A DNA stretch of 64,000 nucleotides from Toxotes chatareus (lineage: Eukaryota > Chordata > Actinopteri > Toxotidae), in the NCBI GenBank assembly GCA_016801885.1, contig CM028884.1, forward strand, positions 6,530,501 through 6,594,500, written 5' to 3'. A program made the position numbers and the translations under genes. Positions 15,901 to 31,800 of the stretch are shown here, piece after piece. Below the pieces are notes generated by a model. The model saw only the letters and a list, made by a program, of their open reading frames with translations, was not told the origin of the DNA and did not search any database. Position 1 is the first letter of the stretch. Each line of letters begins with the position of its first letter.

Positions 15901-18900
15901 GTCAAAAAATGTCTGACTTTTTTTGGCCGATTTTGACGCCTTACTATACTATGACCATTTTTATGACATTTTGAGGCCGTTCTACAGTATGACTTTTTTT
16001 GGCCGATTTTGACGCCTTACTATATTATGACGTTTTTTATGACATTTTGAGGTCGAAAAAAAAAATTTGACTTTTTACGCGCCGATTTTGACGCCTTACT
16101 GTACTATGACGTTTTTCATGACATTTTGAGGTCGAAAAAAAAATTCACTTTTTTTTGCCGAATTTGACGCCTTACTAAACTATGACCATTTTTATGACAT
16201 TTTGAGGTGGAAAAAAATGTTGACTTTTTTTTGCCGATTTTTACGCCTTACTATACTATGACGTTTTTTATGACATTTTGAGGTGGAAAAATTTATTGAC
16301 TTTTTTTGGCCGATTTTGAAGACTTACTATACTATGACCAATTTTATGACATTTTGAGGTGGAAAAAAATGTTGACTTTTTTTTGCCGATTTTTACGCCT
16401 TACTATACTATGACGTTTTTTATGACATTTTGAGACTGAAAAAAAAATTCATTTTTTTTGGCCGATTTTGAAGCCTTGCTATACTATGAAGTTTTTTATG
16501 ACATTTTGAGGTCAAAAAAATGTTTGACCTTTTTTTGCCGATTTTGACGCCTTACTATACTATGACGTTTTTTATGACATTTTGAGGTGGAAAAAATTTT
16601 TGACTTTTTTTGGCTGATTTTGACACCTTACTATACTAACACGTTTTTTATGACATTTTGAGGTCGAAAACTTTTTTGACTTTTTTTGGCTGATTTATAC
16701 TCCTTACTATACTATGACGTTTTTTATGACATTTTGATGTGGAAAAAAATTTTGACTTTTTTTGGCCGATTTTGACGGCTTACTATACAATGACCATTTT
16801 TTTGACATTTTGAGGTAAAAATAAATTATGACTTTTTTTGGCCGATTTTGACGGCTTATTATACTATGACCATTTTTATGACATTTTGAGGTAAAAAAAA
16901 ATTCACTTTTTTTGTCCGATTTTGACGCCTTACTATACTAACATGTTTTTTATGAAATTTTGAGGTGGAAAAAAATTTTGACTTTTTTTTGGCCGATTTT
17001 GACGGTTTACTATACTATGACGTTTTTTATGACATTTTGAGACCGAAAAAAATTTCACTTTTTTTGGCCGATTTTGACGCCTTACTATTCTAACACGTTT
17101 TTTATGACATTTTGAGGTCGAAAATTTTTTTGACTTTTTTTGGCCGATTTATACTCCTTACTATACTATGACGTTTTTTATGACATTTTGATGTGGAAAA
17201 AAATGTTGACTTTTTTTTGCCGATTTTGAAGACTTACTATACTATGACCAATTTTTTGACATTTTGAGGTGGAAAAAAATGTTGACTTTTTTTTGCCGAT
17301 TTTTACGCCTTACTATACTATGATGTTTTTTATGACATTTTGAGACCGAAAAAAAAATTCATTTTTTTTGGCCGATTTTGAAGCCTTGCTATACTATGAA
17401 GTTTTTTATGACATTTTGAGGTGGAAAAAAATTTTGACTTTTTTTGGCTGATTTTGACACCTTACTATACTAACACGTTTTTTATGACATTTTGAGGTCG
17501 AAAATTTTTTTGACTTTTTTTGGCCGATTTATACTCCTTACTATACTATGACGTTTTTTATGACATTTTGATGTGGAAAAAATTTTTGACTTTTTTTGGC
17601 CAATTTTGACGGCTTACTATACAATGACCATTTTTATGACATTTTGAGGTAAAAAAAAATTATGACTTTTTTTGGCCGATTTTGACGCCTTACTATACTA
17701 TGCCGTTTTTTATGAAATTTTGAGGTGGAAAAAATGTTTGACTTTTTTTGGCTGATTTTGACGCCTTACGCCTTATGACGTTTTTTATGACATTTTGAGA
17801 CCGAAAAAAAAATTCACTTTTTTTGGCCGATTTTGACGCCTTACTATACTATGACGGTTTTTATGACATTTTGAGGCCTTACTATACTATGACGTTTTTT
17901 ATGACATTTTGAGGTGAATAAAAATTTTGAGTTTTTTTGGCCGATTTTGACACCTTACTATACTATGACGTTTTTTATGACATTTTGAGACCGAAAAAAA
18001 AATTCACTTTTTTTGGCCGATTTTGAAGCCTTACTATACTATGAAGTTTTTTATGACATTTTGAGGTCGAAAATTTTTTTGACTTTTTTGGCCGATTTAT
18101 ACTCCTTACTATACTATGACCATTTTTATGACATATTGAGGTCCAAAAAAATTTTGACTTTTTTTGGCCGATTTTGACGCCTTACTGTACTATGTCGTTT
18201 TTTATGACATTTTGAGACCGAAAAAAATTTCACTTTTTTTGGCCGATTTTGACGCCTTACTATACTATGACCATTTTTATGAAATTTTGAGACCGAAAAA
18301 AAATTCACTTTTTCTTGTCGATTTTGACGCCTTACTATACTAACACGTATTTTATGACATATTGAGGTAAAAAAAAATGTTGACTGTTTTTGGCTCATTT
18401 TGACGCCTTACTATACTATGACGTGTTTTATGACATATTGAGGTAAAAAAAAATGTTGACTTTTTTTGGCCGATTTTGACGCCTTACTATACTATGACGT
18501 TTTTTATGACATTTTGAGGTAAAAAAAAATGTTGACTTTTTTTGGCCGATTTTGACGCCTAACTATACTATGACGTTTTTTATGACATTTTGAGGTCGAA
18601 AAAAAAATTCCCCTTTTTCGGCCGATTTTGACGCCTTACTATACTATGACGTTTTTTATGACATTTTGAGGTCAAAAAAAATGTTGACTTTTTTTGGCCG
18701 ATTTTGACGCCTTACTATACTATGACGTTTTTTATGACATTTTTAGGTCGAAAAAAAAATTCCCCTTTTTAGGCCGATTTTGACGCCTTACTATACTAAC
18801 ACGTATTTTATGACATTTTGAGGTGGAAAAAAATGTTGACTTTTTTTGACCGATTTTGACGCCTTACTATACTATGACCATTTTTATGACATATTGAGGT

Positions 18901-21900
18901 CGAAAAAAAATGTTGAATTTTTTTTGGCCGATTTTGACGCCTTACTATACTATGACCATTTTTATGACATTTTGAGGTCGAAAAAAAAATCACTTTTTTT
19001 GGCCGATTTTGACGCCTTACTATACTATGACCATTTTATGACATTTTGAGGTAAAAAAAAAATCTTTTTTTTTTTTTTTGCCGATTTTGAAGACTTACTA
19101 TACTATGACGTTTTTTATGACATTTTGAGGTGGAAAAAAATGTTTGACTTTTTTGGCCGATTTTTATACTTTACTATACTATGACCATTTTATGACGTTT
19201 TGAGACCGAAAAAAAATTCACTTTTTTTTGCCGATTTTGAAGCCTTACTATGATGTTTTTTATGACATTTTGAGGTCAAAAAAATGTTTGACTTTTTTTG
19301 GCCGATTGTGACGCCTTACTATACTATGACGTCTTTTATGACATTTTGAGGTAAAAAAAAAATTCCCCTTTTTTGGCCGATTTTGACGCCTTACTATACT
19401 ATGACGTTTTTTATGACATTTTGAGGTCAAAAAAATGTTTGACTTTTTTTGCCGATTTTGACGCCTTACTATACTATGACCATTTTTATGACATTTTGAG
19501 GTAAAAAAAAAAAATTCACTTTTTCTGGCCGATTTTGACGCCTTACTATACTATGACGTTTTTTATGACATTTTGAGGTCAAAAAAAATGTTGACTTTTT
19601 TTTGCCGATTTTGACCTTACTATACTATACTAACACGTTTTTTATGACATTTTGAGGTGGAGAAAAATTTTGACTTTTTTTGGCTGATTTTGACGGCTTA
19701 CTATACTATGACCATTTTTATGACATTTTGAGGTAAAAATAAATTATGACTTTTTTTGGCCGATTTTGACGCCTTACTATACTATGACCATTATGATGAC
19801 ATTTTGAGGCCATTCTACAGTATGACTTTTTTTGGCCGATTTTGACGCCTTACTATATTATGACGTTTTTTATGACATTTTGAGGTCGAAAATTTTTTTG
19901 ACTTTTTTATGCCGATTTGACGCCTTACTATACTATGACGTTTTTATGACATTTTGAGGTGGAAAAAAATTTTGACTTTTTGGCCGATTTTGAAGACTTA
20001 CTATACTATGACCAATTTTATGACATTTTGAGGTGGAAAAAAATGTTGACTTTTTTTGCCGATTTTACGCCTTTACTACTACTATGACGTTTTTTATGAC
20101 ATTTTGAGGTAAAAAAATTATGACTTTTTTTTTGCCGATTTTTACGCCTTTACTATACTATGACCATTTTTATGACATTTTGAGGTAAAAAAAATCACAC
20201 TTTTTTGGCCGATTTTGACGCCTTACTATACTATGACGTTTTTTATGACATTTTAGGTCAAAAAAATGTCTGACTTTTTTTGGCCGATTTTGACGCCTTA
20301 CTATACTATGACCATTTTTATGACATTTTGAGGCCGTTCTACAGTATGACTTTTTTTGCCGATTTTGACGCCTTACTATATTATGACGTTTTTTATGACA
20401 TTTTGAGGTCGAAAATTTTTTTTGACTTTTTTTACGCCGATTTTGACGCCTTACTGTACTATGACGTTTTTCATGACATTTTGAGGTCGAAAAAAAAATT
20501 CACTTTTTTTTGCCGAATTTGACGCCTTACTATACTATGACCATTTTTATGACATTTTGAGGTGGAAAAAAATGTTGACTTTTTTTTGCCGATTTTTACG
20601 CCTTACTATACTATACTATGACGTTTTTTATGACATTTTGAGGTGGAAAAAAATTATTGACTTTTTTTGGCCGATTTTGAAGACTTACTATACTATGACC
20701 AATTTTATGACATTTTGAGGTGGAAAAAAAATGTTGACTTTTTTTTTGCCGATTTTTACGCCTTACTATACTATGACGTTTTTTTTGATGACATTTTGAG
20801 ACTGAAAAAAAAAATTCATTTTTTTTTTGGCCGATTTTGAAGCCTTGCTATACTATGAAGTTTTTTATGACATTTTGAGGTCAAAAAATGTTTGACCTTT
20901 TTTTGCCGATTTTGACGCCTTTACTATACTATGACGTTTTTTATGACATTTTGAGGTGGAAAAAATTTTGACTTTTTTTGGCTGATTTTGACACCTTACT
21001 ATACTAACACGTTTTTTTATGACATTTTGAGGTCGAAAACTTTTTGACTTTTTTTGGCCGATTTTGATACTCCTATACTATACTATGACGAGGTTTTTGA
21101 TGACATTTTGATGTGGAAAAAAATTTTTTATGACTTTTTTGGCCGATTTTGACGCTTTTTACTATACAATGACCATTTTTTGACATTTTGAGGTAAAAAA
21201 AAATTATGACTTTTTGGCCGATTTTGACGGCTTATTATACTATGACCATTTTTATGACATTTTGAGGTTTTGAGAAAAAAAAATCACTTTTTTTGTCCGA
21301 TTTTGACGCCTATATACTATACTACTGACATGTTTTTTTTTTGACATTTTGAGGTGGAAAAAATTTTGACTTTTTTACTATACTATGATTTTGACGCCTT
21401 TTTGCTATACTATGACGTTTTTTTTTTTGACATTTTGAGGTGGAAAAAAACTTTTTTTTTTTTTACGCCTTACTATACTATGACGTTTTTATGCCGATTT
21501 TGACGCCTTACTATACTATGACATGACATTTTTTATGACATTTTGAGGTCGAAAATTTTGAGGTCGAAAATTTTTTGACTTTTTTTGGCCGATTTATACT
21601 CCTTTTGACTTTTTGACTTTTTGGCCGATTTTGACTCCTTACTATACTATGACGTTTTTTATGACATTTTGATGTGGAAAAAAATTTTTTGTTGACTTTT
21701 TGGCCGATTTTGACGACTTACTATACTATACTACCAATTTTTATGACATTTTGAGGTGGAAAAAAAATTTTGTTGACTTTTGCCGATTTTTTGAAAAAAA
21801 TTTTTGTTTTTTTGGCTACTATACTATGACGTTTTTATGACATTTTGAGACCGAAAAAAAATTCATTTTTTTTTTTTTTGGCCGATTTTGAAGCCTTTTG

Positions 21901-24800
21901 ACTATACTATGATGAGTTTTTTATGACATTTTGAGGTGGAAAAAAATTTTGACTTTTTTTGGCGATTTTGACACCTTACTATACTATACTATGACCATTT
22001 TATGACATTTTGAGGTCCAAAAATTTTGACTTTTTTTTGGCGATTTTTGCCGATGACCATTTTTATGACATTTTGACTATACTATGACGTTTTTTATGAC
22101 ATTTTGATGTGAGGTCCAAAAAATTTTTTGGCTGATTTTGACGCTTTTTTTTGGCCAATTTTGACTTTTTTGGCGATTTTGACTATATACTATGACCATT
22201 TTTATGACATTTTGAGGTAAAAAAAATTCTGACTTTTTTGGCCGATTTTGACGCTTTACTATACTATGACGTTTTTTATGACATTTTGAGGTAAAAAAAA
22301 TGTTGACTTTTTTTCATTTTGACCGATTTTATACTATGCCTTTTTACTATACTATGACGACTTTTTTATGACATTTTGAGGTAAAAAAAAAATGTTTTTT
22401 GGCGACTTTTTATACTATGCCATTTGATTTTTGATGACGCTTTTTATGACTTTTTGACATTTTGAGGTCTAAAAAATTCCCATTTTTGAAAAAATTTTTG
22501 ATTTTTTGGCGCTTGACTATACTATACTATGACTATTTATGACGTTTTATGACATTTTGAGGTCAAAAAAAAATTTTTTTGGCTTTTTTGGCCGATTTGA
22601 CGCTTACTATACTATACTATGATTGACTTTTTTATGATGACATTTTTAGACATTTTGAAAAAAAAAAATCCCCTTTTTAGGCCGATTTTGACGCCTTACT
22701 ATACTATGACGTATTTTATGACATTTTGAGGTGGAAAAAAAATGTTGACTTTTTTGACCGATTTTGACGCCTACTATACTATGACCATTTTTTGACATTG
22801 AGGTTGAAAAAAAAATGTTGAATTTTTTTGGCCGATTTTGACGCCTTTACTATACTATGACCATTTTATGACATTTTGAGGTCGAAAAAAAAATTCACTT
22901 TTTTTTGGCCGATTTTGACGCCTTACTATACTATGACCATTTTTATGACATTTTGAGGTAAAAAAAAATTTTTTTTTTGCCGATTTTATAAGACTTTATT
23001 TTTATGACATTTTGACTTGAAAAAAAATTCTATACTATGACGTTTTTTATGACATTTTGAGGTGGAAAAAAATGTTTGACTTTTTTTTGCCGATTTTTAC
23101 GCCTTTACTATACTATGACCATTTTTATGACGTTTTGAGACCGAAAAAAAATTCACTTTTTTTTGGCCGATTTTGAAGCCTTACTATGATGTTTTTTTTA
23201 TGACATTTTGAGGTCAAAAAATGTTTGACTTTTTTTACCGCCGATTGTGACGCCTTACTATATACTATGACGTCTTTTATGACATTTTGAGGTAAAAAAA
23301 ATTCCTTTTTTGCCGATTTTGACGCCTTTACTATACTATGACGTTTTTTATGACATTTTGAGGTCAAAAAAATGTTTGACTTTTTTTGCCGATTTTGACG
23401 CCTTACTATACTATGACCATTTTTATGACATTTTGAGGTAAAAAAAAAAAATTCACTTTTTTGGGCGATTTTGACGCCTTTACTATACTATGACGTTTTT
23501 ATGACATTTTGAGGTCAAAAAAAAAATTGACTTTTTTTTTTGCCGATTTTGACGCTTACTATACTAACACGTTTTTTATGACATTTTGAGGTGGAGAAAA
23601 ATTTTGACTTTTTTTTTGGCTGATTTTGACGGCTTTACTATACTATGACCATTTTATGACATTTTGAGGTAAAAAAAATTATGACTTTTTTGGCCGATTT
23701 TGACGCCTTACTATACTATGACCATTATGATGACATTTTGAGGCCATTCTACAGTATGACTTTTTTGGCGATTTTGGCGCCTACTACTATATTATGATGA
23801 TTTTTTATGACATTTTGAGGTCGAAAATTTTTTTGACTTTTATGCCGAATTTGACGCCTTACTATACTATGACGTTTTTATGACATTTTGAGGTGGAAAA
23901 AAATTTTGACTTTTTTTTGGCCGATTTTGAAGACTTACTATACTATGACCAATTTTATGACATTTTGAGGTGGAAAAAAATGTTGACTTTTTTTTTGCCG
24001 ATTTTTACGCCTTTACTATACTATGACGTTTTTTATGACATTTTGAGGTAAAAAAAATTATGACTTTTTTTTGCCGATTTTTACGCCTTACTATACTATG
24101 ACCATTTTTATGACATTTTGAGGTAAAAAAAAAAATCACTTTTTCTGGCCGATTTTGACGCCTTACTATACTATGACGTTTTTTATGACATTTTTAGGTC
24201 AAAAATGTCTGACTTTTTTGGCCGATTTTGACGCTTTACTATACTATGACCATTTTTATGACATTTTGAGGCCGTTCTACAGTATGACTTTTTTTGGCCG
24301 ATTTTGACGCCTTACTATATTATGACGTTTTTTATGACATTTTGAGGTCGAAAATTTTTTTTGACTTTTTTTACGCCGATTTTGACGCCTTACTGTACTA
24401 TGACGTTTTTCATGACATTTTGAGGTCGAAAAAAAAATTCACTTTTTGCGATTTTGACGCCTTACTATACTATGACCATTTTATGACATTTTGAGGTGGA
24501 AAAAAATGTTGACTTTTTTTTGCCGATTTTTACGCCTTACTATACTATGACGTTTTTTATGACATTTTGAGGTGGAAAAATTTATTGACTTTTTTTGGCC
24601 GATTTTGAAGACTTACTATACTATGACCAATTTTATGACATTTTGAGGTGGAAAAAAATGTTGACTTTTTTTTGCCGATTTTTACGCCTTACTATACTAT
24701 GACGTTTTTTATGACATTTTGAGACTGAAAAAAAAATTCATTTTTTTTGGCCGATTTTGAAGCCTTGCTATACTATGAAGTTTTTTATGACATTTTGAGG
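6967..24800. repeat. Core higher-order repeat of the satellite, five copies
   Basis: Marker monomers recur in the same order five times. Block starts carrying ACGTATTTTATGAC lie at about 6967, 11763, 14433, 18798 and 22705. A CCGATTGTGA monomer lies at about 7471, 12269, 14937, 19302 and 23241. An unusual ATTATGATGACATTTTGAGG monomer, followed by CCATTCTACAG, ends near 7980, 12780, 15443, 19812 and 23745. Spacings agree within a few bases across markers: about 4.80, 2.67, 4.37 and 3.93 kb. The second copy is short because it lacks a roughly 1.7-2.1 kb section rich in TTTATACTCC and TTTTGATGTGG monomers that is present in copies one and three. This is multi-kilobase segmental amplification, not amplification of single units. 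Confidence 0.85.
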
Positions 24801-27800
24801 TCAAAAAAATATTTGACCTTTTTTTGCCGATTTTGACGCCTTACTATACTATGCCGTTTTTTATGACATTTTGAGGTGGAAAAATTTTTTGACTTTTTTT
24901 GGCTGATTTTGACACCTTACTATACTAACACGTTTTTTATGACATTTTGAGGTCGAAAAAAATTTTTGACTTTTTTTGGCCGATTTATACTCCTTACTAT
25001 ACTATACTATGCGTTTTTTATGACATTTTGATGTGGAAAAAAATTTTGACTTTTTTTGGCCGATTTTGACGGCTTACTATACAATGACCATTTTTTTGAC
25101 ATTTTGAGGTAAAAATAAATTATGACTTTTTTTGGCCGATTTTGACGGCTTACTATACTATGACCATTTTTATGACATTTTGAGGTAAAAAAAAATTCAC
25201 TTTTTTTGTCCGATTTTGACGCCTTACTATACTAACATGTTTTTTATGAAATTTTGAGGTGGAAAAAAATTTTGACTTTTTTTGGCCGATTTTGACGGTT
25301 TACTATACTATACTATGAGCGTTTTTATGACATTTTGAGACCGAAAAAAATTTCACTTTTTTTGGCCGATTTTGACGCCTTACTATTCTAACACGTTTTT
25401 TATGACATTTTGAGGTCGAAAATTTTTTTGACTTTTTTGGCCGATTTATACTCCTTACTATACTATGACGTTTTTATGACATTTTGATGTGGAAAAAATG
25501 TTGACTTTTTTTTTTACCGATTTTGAAGACTTACTATACTATGACCAATTTTTTGACATTTTGAGGTGGAAAAAAATACTATGACTTTTTTTGCCGATTT
25601 TTACGCCTTTTACTATACTATGACGTTTTTATGACATTTTGAGACCGAAAAAAAAAAATTTTTTTATTTTTTTACTATACTATGCCGATTTTGAAGCATT
25701 TTGAGGTACTATGAAGTTTTTTTTTTGACATTTTGAGGTGGAAAAAAAACGCGTTTTGACTTTTTTTGTGCTGATTTTGACACCTTACTATACTATGACG
25801 TTTTTTATGACATTTTGAGGTGGAAAAATTTTTTGACTTTTTTGGCCGATTTTGACATTTACTATACTATGACGTTTTTATGACATTTTGAGGTGGAAAA
25901 AATTTTTATGACATTTTGACTTTTTTTGACTTTTTTTGATTTTGACGCTTTACTATACTATGACGTTTTTATGACATTTTGAGGTGAAAAAAATTATTGA
26001 CTTTTTTTGGCGATTTTGACGCCTTTTACTACTATGACGTTTTTATGACATTTTGAGGTGGAAAAAATGTTTGACTTTTTTGGCCGATTTTGATTTTGAC
26101 TTTACTATACTATGACGTTTTTTATGACATTTTGAGGTTTTGACTTTTTTTGGCCGATTTTGACGCTTTTACTATACTATGACGTTTTTATGACATTTTG
26201 AGGTCAAAAAAAAACTTGACTTTTTTGGCCGATTTTGACGCCTTACTATACTATGACTATGTTTTTATGACATTTTGAGGTGGAAAAAAAATTTGACTTT
26301 TTTTGGCCGATTTTGACGCCTTACTATACTATGACGTTTTTTATGACATTTTGAGGTGGAAAAAAATTTTGACTTTTTTTGGCCGATTTTGATGCCTTAC
26401 TATACTATGACCATTTTATGACATTTTGAGGTCGATTTTTTTTGCCGATTTTGAAAAACTATACTATGACCATTTTTATGACATTTGAGGTCGTTCTAAA
26501 AAATTTTGACTTTTTTTGCCGATTTTGACGCTTTACTATACTACTATGACGTTTTTTATGACATTTTGAGGTCAAAAAAATTCAGACTTTTTGGCCGATT
26601 TTGACGCCTTACTATACTATGACCATTTTTTATGACATTTTGAGGTCAAAAAAAAATTCACTTTTTTGGCCGATTTTGACGCCTTTACTATACTATGACG
26701 TTTTTTATGACATTTTGAGGTCAAAAAAAAATTGACTTTTTTGGCGATTTTTACGACCTTTACTATACTATGACCATTTTATGACATTTTGAGGTCTAAA
26801 AATGACTTTTTTTTTTGGCCGATTTTGACGCCTTACTATACTATGACCATTTTATGACATTTTGAGGTCCAAAAAAAATTCACTTTTTTTTTTGCCGATT
26901 TTGACGCCTTACTATACTATGACTACGTTTTTTATGACATTTTGAGGTCAAAAAAAATTTGACTTTTTTGGCCGATTTTGACGCCTTACTATACTATGAC
27001 CATTTTTATGACATTTTGAGGTCGAAAAAATGTTTTTTTTTTTTTTTATTGGCCGATTTTGACGCCTTACTACTACTATGACGCTTTTTATATGACATTT
27101 TGAGGTCATAAAAAAATGTTGACTTTTTTGGCGATTTTGACGCCTTTGGCTATACTATGACGTTTTTTATGACATTTTGAGGTCGAAAAAAAAATTCCCC
27201 TTTTTAGGCCGATTTTGACGCCTTACTATACTAACATGTATTTTATGACATTTTGAGGTGGAAGAAAATTTTGACTATTTTTGGCCGATTTTTAGGCCTT
27301 TACTATACTATGACGTTTTTTATGACATTTTGAGGTCGAAAAATTTTTTGACTTTTTTATGCCGATTTTGACGCCTTACTATACTATGACGTTTTTTATG
27401 ACATTTTGAGGTAAAAAAAAATTTTTGACTTTTTTTGGCCGATTTTGACGCCTTACTATACTATGACCATTTTTATGACATTTTGAGGTCAAAAAAAATT
27501 TTGACTTTTTTTGGCCGAGTTTGACGCCACTATAAAATGACGTTTTTTATGACAATTTGAGGTCAAAAAAAATGTTGACTTTTTTTATGCCGATTTTGAC
27601 GCCTTACTATACTATGACCATTTTATGACATTTTGAGGTAAAAAAAAATTATGACTTTTTTTTGGCCGATTTTGACGCCTTACTATACTATGACCATTTT
27701 TTATGACATTTTGAGGTCGAAAAAAATGGTGACTTTTTTTTGGATTTTGACGCCTTTACTATACTATGACCATTTTTATGACATTTTGAGGTGGAAAAAA

Positions 27801-28859
27801 TTTTGACTTTTTTTGCGATTTTGACGCCTTACTATACTATGACCATTTTATGACATTTTGAGGTCGTTCTAAAGTATGACTTTTTTTGGCCGATTTTGAC
27901 GCCTTTTACTACTACTATGACCGTTTTTATGACGATTTTTGACGCTTTTTGACTACTATACTATGACGTTTTTTTTATGACATTTTGAGGTCAAAAAAAT
28001 TTTGACTTTTTTGGCCGATTTTGACACATTTACTATACTATGACTATTTTTATGACATTTTGAGGTCGAAAAAAATTTTTGACTTTTTTTTGCCGATTTT
28101 GACGCCTTTACTATACTATGACGTTTTTATGACATTTTGAGGTCAAAAAAATTTTTGACTTTTTTTGGCCAATTTTGACGCCTTACTATACTATGACGTT
28201 TTTTATGACATTTTGAGGTCAAAAAAAAAATTCACTTTGACTTTTTTGGCCGAAAAAAAATTTAACTTCCTTACTATACTATGACGTTTTTATGACATTT
28301 TGAGGTCGAAAAAAAAATTTTTTGACTTTTTTTTGCCGATTTTGACGCCTTTACTATACTATGACGCTTTTTTTTATGACATTTTGAGGTTAAAAAAAAT
28401 TTGACTTTTTTGGCCGATTTTGACGCCTTTACTATACTATACTTTTTATGACATACTTTTTTTGGCCGACATTTTGAGGTAAAAAAAAATTCACTTTTTT
28501 TTTTTTTATGGCCGATTTTGACTTTTTTTGGCCGCCTTTACTATACTATGACGTTTTTTATGACATTTTGAGGTAAAAAAAATTTGACTTTTTTTTGGCC
28601 GATTTTGACGCCTTACTATACTATACTATGACCATTTTATGACATTTTGAGGTAAAAAAAAATTTTATGACTTTTTGGCCGATTTTGACGCCTTACTGTA
28701 CTATGACGTGTTTGATGACATTTTGAGGTGGAAAAAATTTTTGACTTTTTTTGGCCGATTGTGACGCCTTACTATACTATGATGTTTTTTGACATTTTGA
28801 GACCGAAAAAATATTGACTTTTTTTGGCCGATTTTGAAGCCTTACAATAATATAACGTT

Positions 28860-31800
28860 TTTTATGACATTTTGAGGTCGAAAAAAAAATTCGCTTTTTT
28901 TAGCCGATTTTGACACCTTACTATACTATGACCATTTTTATGACATTTTGAGGTCGAAAAAAAAAATCACTTTTTTGGTCGATTTTGACGCCTTACTATA
29001 CTAACACGTTTTTTATGACATTTTGAGGTGGAAGAAAACTTTGACTATTTTTGGCCGATTTTGACGCCTTACTATACTATGACGTTTTTTATCACATTTT
29101 GAGGTCGAAAAAAATTTTGACTTTTTTTGGCCGATTTTGACGCCTTACTATACTATGACGTTTTTTATGACATTTTGAGGTAAAAAAAAAAATTCACTTT
29201 TTTTGGCCGATTTTGACGCCTTACTATACTATGACCATTTTTATGACATTTTGAGGGCAAAAAAAAAATTCCCCTTTTTTGGCCGACTTTTAAGCCTTAC
29301 TATACTATGACGTGTTTTATGACATTTTGAGGTGGAAAAATTTTTTGACTTTTTTTGGCCGATTTTGACGCCTTACTATACTATGACGTGTTTTATGATT
29401 TTTTGAGGTGGAAAAAAAATGCACTTTTTCTGGCCGATTTTGACGCCTTACTATACTATGACGTGTTTTATGACATTTTGAGGTGGAAAAAAATTTGACT
29501 TTTTTTGGCGATTTTGACGCTTACTATACTATGACGTTTTTTATGACATTTTGAGGTCGAAAAGATTTTTTACTTTTTTTGGCCGATTTTGACGCCTTAC
29601 TATACTATGACGTTTTTCATGACATTTTGAGGTCGTAAAAAAGATTTACTGTTTTTGGCCGATTTTGACGCCTTACTATACTATATATGACGTTTTTTAT
29701 GACATTTTGAGGTCGAAAAAATTTTTGAATTTTTTTGGCGATTTTGACGCCTTTACTATACTATGACCATTTTATGACATTTTGAGGTAAAAAAAAATGA
29801 CTTTTTTTTTGGCCGATTTTGACGCCTTTATTATATACTATGACGTTTTTTTATGACATTTTGAGGTCAAAAAAATTTTTGACTTTTTTTTTGCCGATTT
29901 TGACGCCTTACTATACTATGACGCATTTTATGACATTTGAGGTCGAAAAAAAAGTTGACTTTTTTTTTTGCCGATTTTGAAGACTTACTATACTATGACG
30001 TTTTTTATGAAATTTTGAGACCGAAAAAAAAATCACTTTTTTTTGTCGATTTTGACGCCTTACTATACTATGACGCGTTTTTTTACATTTTGAGGTCAAA
30101 AAAAATTGACTTTTTGGCCGATTTTGACGCCTTACTATACTATGACCATTTTTATGACATTTTGAGGCCGTTCTAAAATATGACTTTTTTGGCCGATTTT
30201 GACGCCTTACTATACTATGACCATTTTTATGACATTTTGAGGTCAAAAAAATTTTTTTTTTTTTGCCGATTTTTTGACGCCTTACTATACTATGACGTTT
30301 TTTATGACATATTGAGGTAAAAAAAAATGATGACTTTTTTTGGCCGATTTTGACGCCTTACTATACTATGACGTGTTTTATGACATTATGAGGTGGAAAA
30401 TTTTTTTTACTTTTTTTGGCCGATTTTGACGCCTTACTATACTATGACGTTTTTATGACATTTTGAGGTGGAAAAAAATTTTTGACTTTTTTGGCCGATT
30501 TTGACGCCTTACTATACTATGACCATTTTTATGACATATTGAGGTCTAAAAATTTTTTGACTTTTTTTTGGCGATTTTGACGCCTTACTATACTATGACC
30601 ATTTTTTATGACATTTTGACATTTTGATGTGGAAAAAAATTACTTTATGACTTTTTTTGGCCGATTTATACTCCTTACTATACTATGACCATTTTTATGA
30701 CATACTGAGGTCAAAAAAAATTTTGACTTTTTTTGGCCGATTTTGACGCATTACTATACTAACACGTTTTTTATGACATTTTGAGGTGGAAAAAATTTTG
30801 ACTTTTTTGGGTCGATTTTGACGACTTTTGGCCGATTTTGACGCCTTACTATACTATGACCATTTTATGACACTTTTTGAGGTATACTATGAAAAAAAAC
30901 ATTTTGAGGTAAAAAAATTTGATTTTGGCGATTTTACTACTATACTATGACCATTTTTATGACATTTTCAGGGCGAAAAAAAAATTCCCCTTTTTTGGCC
31001 GATTTTGACGCCTTACTATACTATGACGTTTTTTATGACATTTTGAGGTAAAAAAAATGTTTGACTTTTTTTGGCCGATTTTTACGTCTTACTATACTAT
31101 GACCATTTTTATGACATTTTGATGGCGAAAAAAACATTCCCCTTTTTAGGCTGATTTTGACGCCTTACTATACTATGACGTTTTTCATGACATTTTGAGG
31201 TGGAAAAAAATTTTGACTTTTTTTGGCCGATTTTGACCCCTTACTATACTATGACGTTTTTTATGACATTTTGAGGCCAGAAAAAGATTCAGTTTTTTTG
31301 GCCGATTTTGATGCCTTACTATACTATGACGTTTTTTATGACATTTTGAGGTCGAAAAAATTTTGACTTTTTTTTGGCCGATTTTGACGCTTACTATACT
31401 ATGACCATTTTTATGACATTTTGAGGTAAAAAAAAATGATGACTTTTTTTGGCCGATTTTGACGCCTTACTATACTAACACGTTTTTTATGACATTTTGA
31501 GGTCACAAATTTTTTGACTGTTTTTGGCCGATTTTGACGCCTTACTATACTATGACGTTTTTTATCACATCTTGAGGTCGAAAATTTTTTTGACTTTTTT
31601 TGGCCGATTTTGAAGACTTACTATACTATGACGTTTTTTATGAAATTTTGAGACCGAAAAAAAAATGCACTTTTTTTGTCCGATTTTGACGCCTTACTAT
31701 ACTATGACGTTTTTTTTTTTTATTTTGAGGTCAAAAAAATGTTTGACTTTTTTTGGCCGATTTTGACGCCTTACTATACTATGACCATTTTTATGACATT

